Shown: piece by piece, positions 6,135 to 6,283 of the stretch | Layout: each line of letters starts with the position of its first letter | Numbering within the stretch: position 1 is the stretch's first letter | Source of the DNA: Lachnospiraceae bacterium | GTDB taxonomy: Bacteria; Bacillota; Clostridia; Lachnospirales; Lachnospiraceae | DNA length: 6,283 nucleotides | Direction: 5' to 3' | Assembly: GCA_024691065.1 (NCBI GenBank) | Contig: JAILOA010000019.1 | Coordinates: 1 to 6,283 of the forward strand | The notes under the pieces: generated by a model | The model's input: only the letters and a program-made list of their open reading frames with translations | Databases searched by the model: none | What the model was told of the DNA's origin: nothing | Position numbers and translations under genes: made by a program

Positions 6135-6177
6135 ATAACTAAAAAATACATTGAAAAATAACTAAAAATACATTGAA
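6135..6177 (+). repeat. Two-copy AT-rich direct repeat ahead of the acetyltransferase gene
   Basis: A 21-base unit at 6135-6155 (ATAACT, A6, TACATTGAA) is repeated as a 20-base unit at 6158-6177, one A shorter, with 2 bases between. It ends 11 bases before the next ATG. TTCAAT at 6131-6136 and ATTGAA at 6150-6155 also form an inverted pair around the first copy. It could be an operator or a simple slippage duplication. No convincing promoter could be placed in it. Confidence 0.6.
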
Positions 6178-6180
6178 GGG
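6175..6180 (+). promoter_or_regulatory. Ribosome binding site of the 3'-terminal gene
   Basis: GAAGGG lies 8 bases before ATG 6189 and supports that start over the in-frame ATG at 6198. It is a moderate match. Confidence 0.55.
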
Positions 6181-6188
6181 ACTTAATT

Positions 6189-6283
6189 ATGGACAATATG
6201 ATTATTAAGGAAATTGAGGCGACTCACGTAGAAAGGTATGGTGAGATTTATGCGAGGGCATTTTCGGGGGAACCGTGGAATGA
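6189..6283 (+). CDS. N-terminus of a probable GNAT-family N-acetyltransferase (cut by window end)
   Basis: Only 31 codons are present, running open to the window edge. The protein begins MDNMIIKEIEATHVERYGEIYARAFSGEPWN when its segments are joined: a first beta strand (MIIKEIEA), then a helix (VERYGEIYARAF) ending in a GEPWN turn. This pattern is common at the start of GNAT acetyltransferases that use acetyl-CoA. The acetyl-CoA-binding motif lies outside the window, so the call rests on style alone. It is separated from the ATPase gene by 170 bp of AT-rich DNA holding the hydrolase-end remnant and a direct repeat, so it is probably transcribed separately or weakly coupled. Confidence 0.6.
   Translation, partial: MDNMIIKEIEATHVERYGEIYARAFSGEPWN

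Overview
The window looks like chromosomal DNA of an AT-rich, low-GC Gram-positive gut or rumen bacterium, most likely a Lachnospiraceae/Clostridia member. The support is AT-rich coding sequence, strong GGAGG-type ribosome binding sites at short spacing, a stem-loop terminator with a short T-run, and protein style (acyl-adenylating enzyme, HGGG-type hydrolase, AAA/DUF4143-type ATPase). The taxonomic call is inference; there is no rRNA or marker gene here. All genes are on the + strand.

Region 1 (1-4360) is a two-gene operon closed by an intrinsic terminator. The first gene, cut at the left edge, encodes an adenylate-forming (AMP-binding) enzyme. Its N-terminal ~560 residues carry recognisable A3, A5, A7, A8 and A10 motifs. 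It is fused to an unusual ~435-residue low-complexity tail rich in Pro, Gln, Gly, Met, Phe and His. In the tail a short amphipathic motif (QMFEMFKNMMPP) recurs six times between disordered linkers, followed by a block of PHPQ/MPPMG repeats and a final acidic linker plus predicted helix. Twenty bases downstream is an alpha/beta hydrolase of the HSL/carboxylesterase type with an intact Ser-Asp-His triad. The pair suggests activation of an unknown carboxylic acid together with ester or thioester hydrolysis. The substrate cannot be read from the sequence.

Region 2 (4361-4680) is non-coding. It holds about eight tandem copies of a 34-bp unit. Each full-length unit has a promoter-like spacing of TTGAAA (or a variant) and CAAAAT. 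Only at the array's downstream end does this become a good extended -10 promoter (TTGAAA, 17 bp, TG-G-TATTAT), directly ahead of a strong ribosome binding site.

Region 3 (4681-6018) is an AAA-type ATPase with a C-terminal DUF4143/PD-(D/E)XK-like part. Its start is best placed at 4681, not at the in-frame ATG inside the repeats.

Region 4 (6019-6283) begins with a near-identical copy of the hydrolase gene's last codons (6044-6081). The ATPase with its repeat array is therefore bracketed by two copies of the same gene end, which hints at insertion of a cassette or decay of a second hydrolase copy. A short AT-rich direct repeat and the first 31 codons of a probable GNAT acetyltransferase finish the window.
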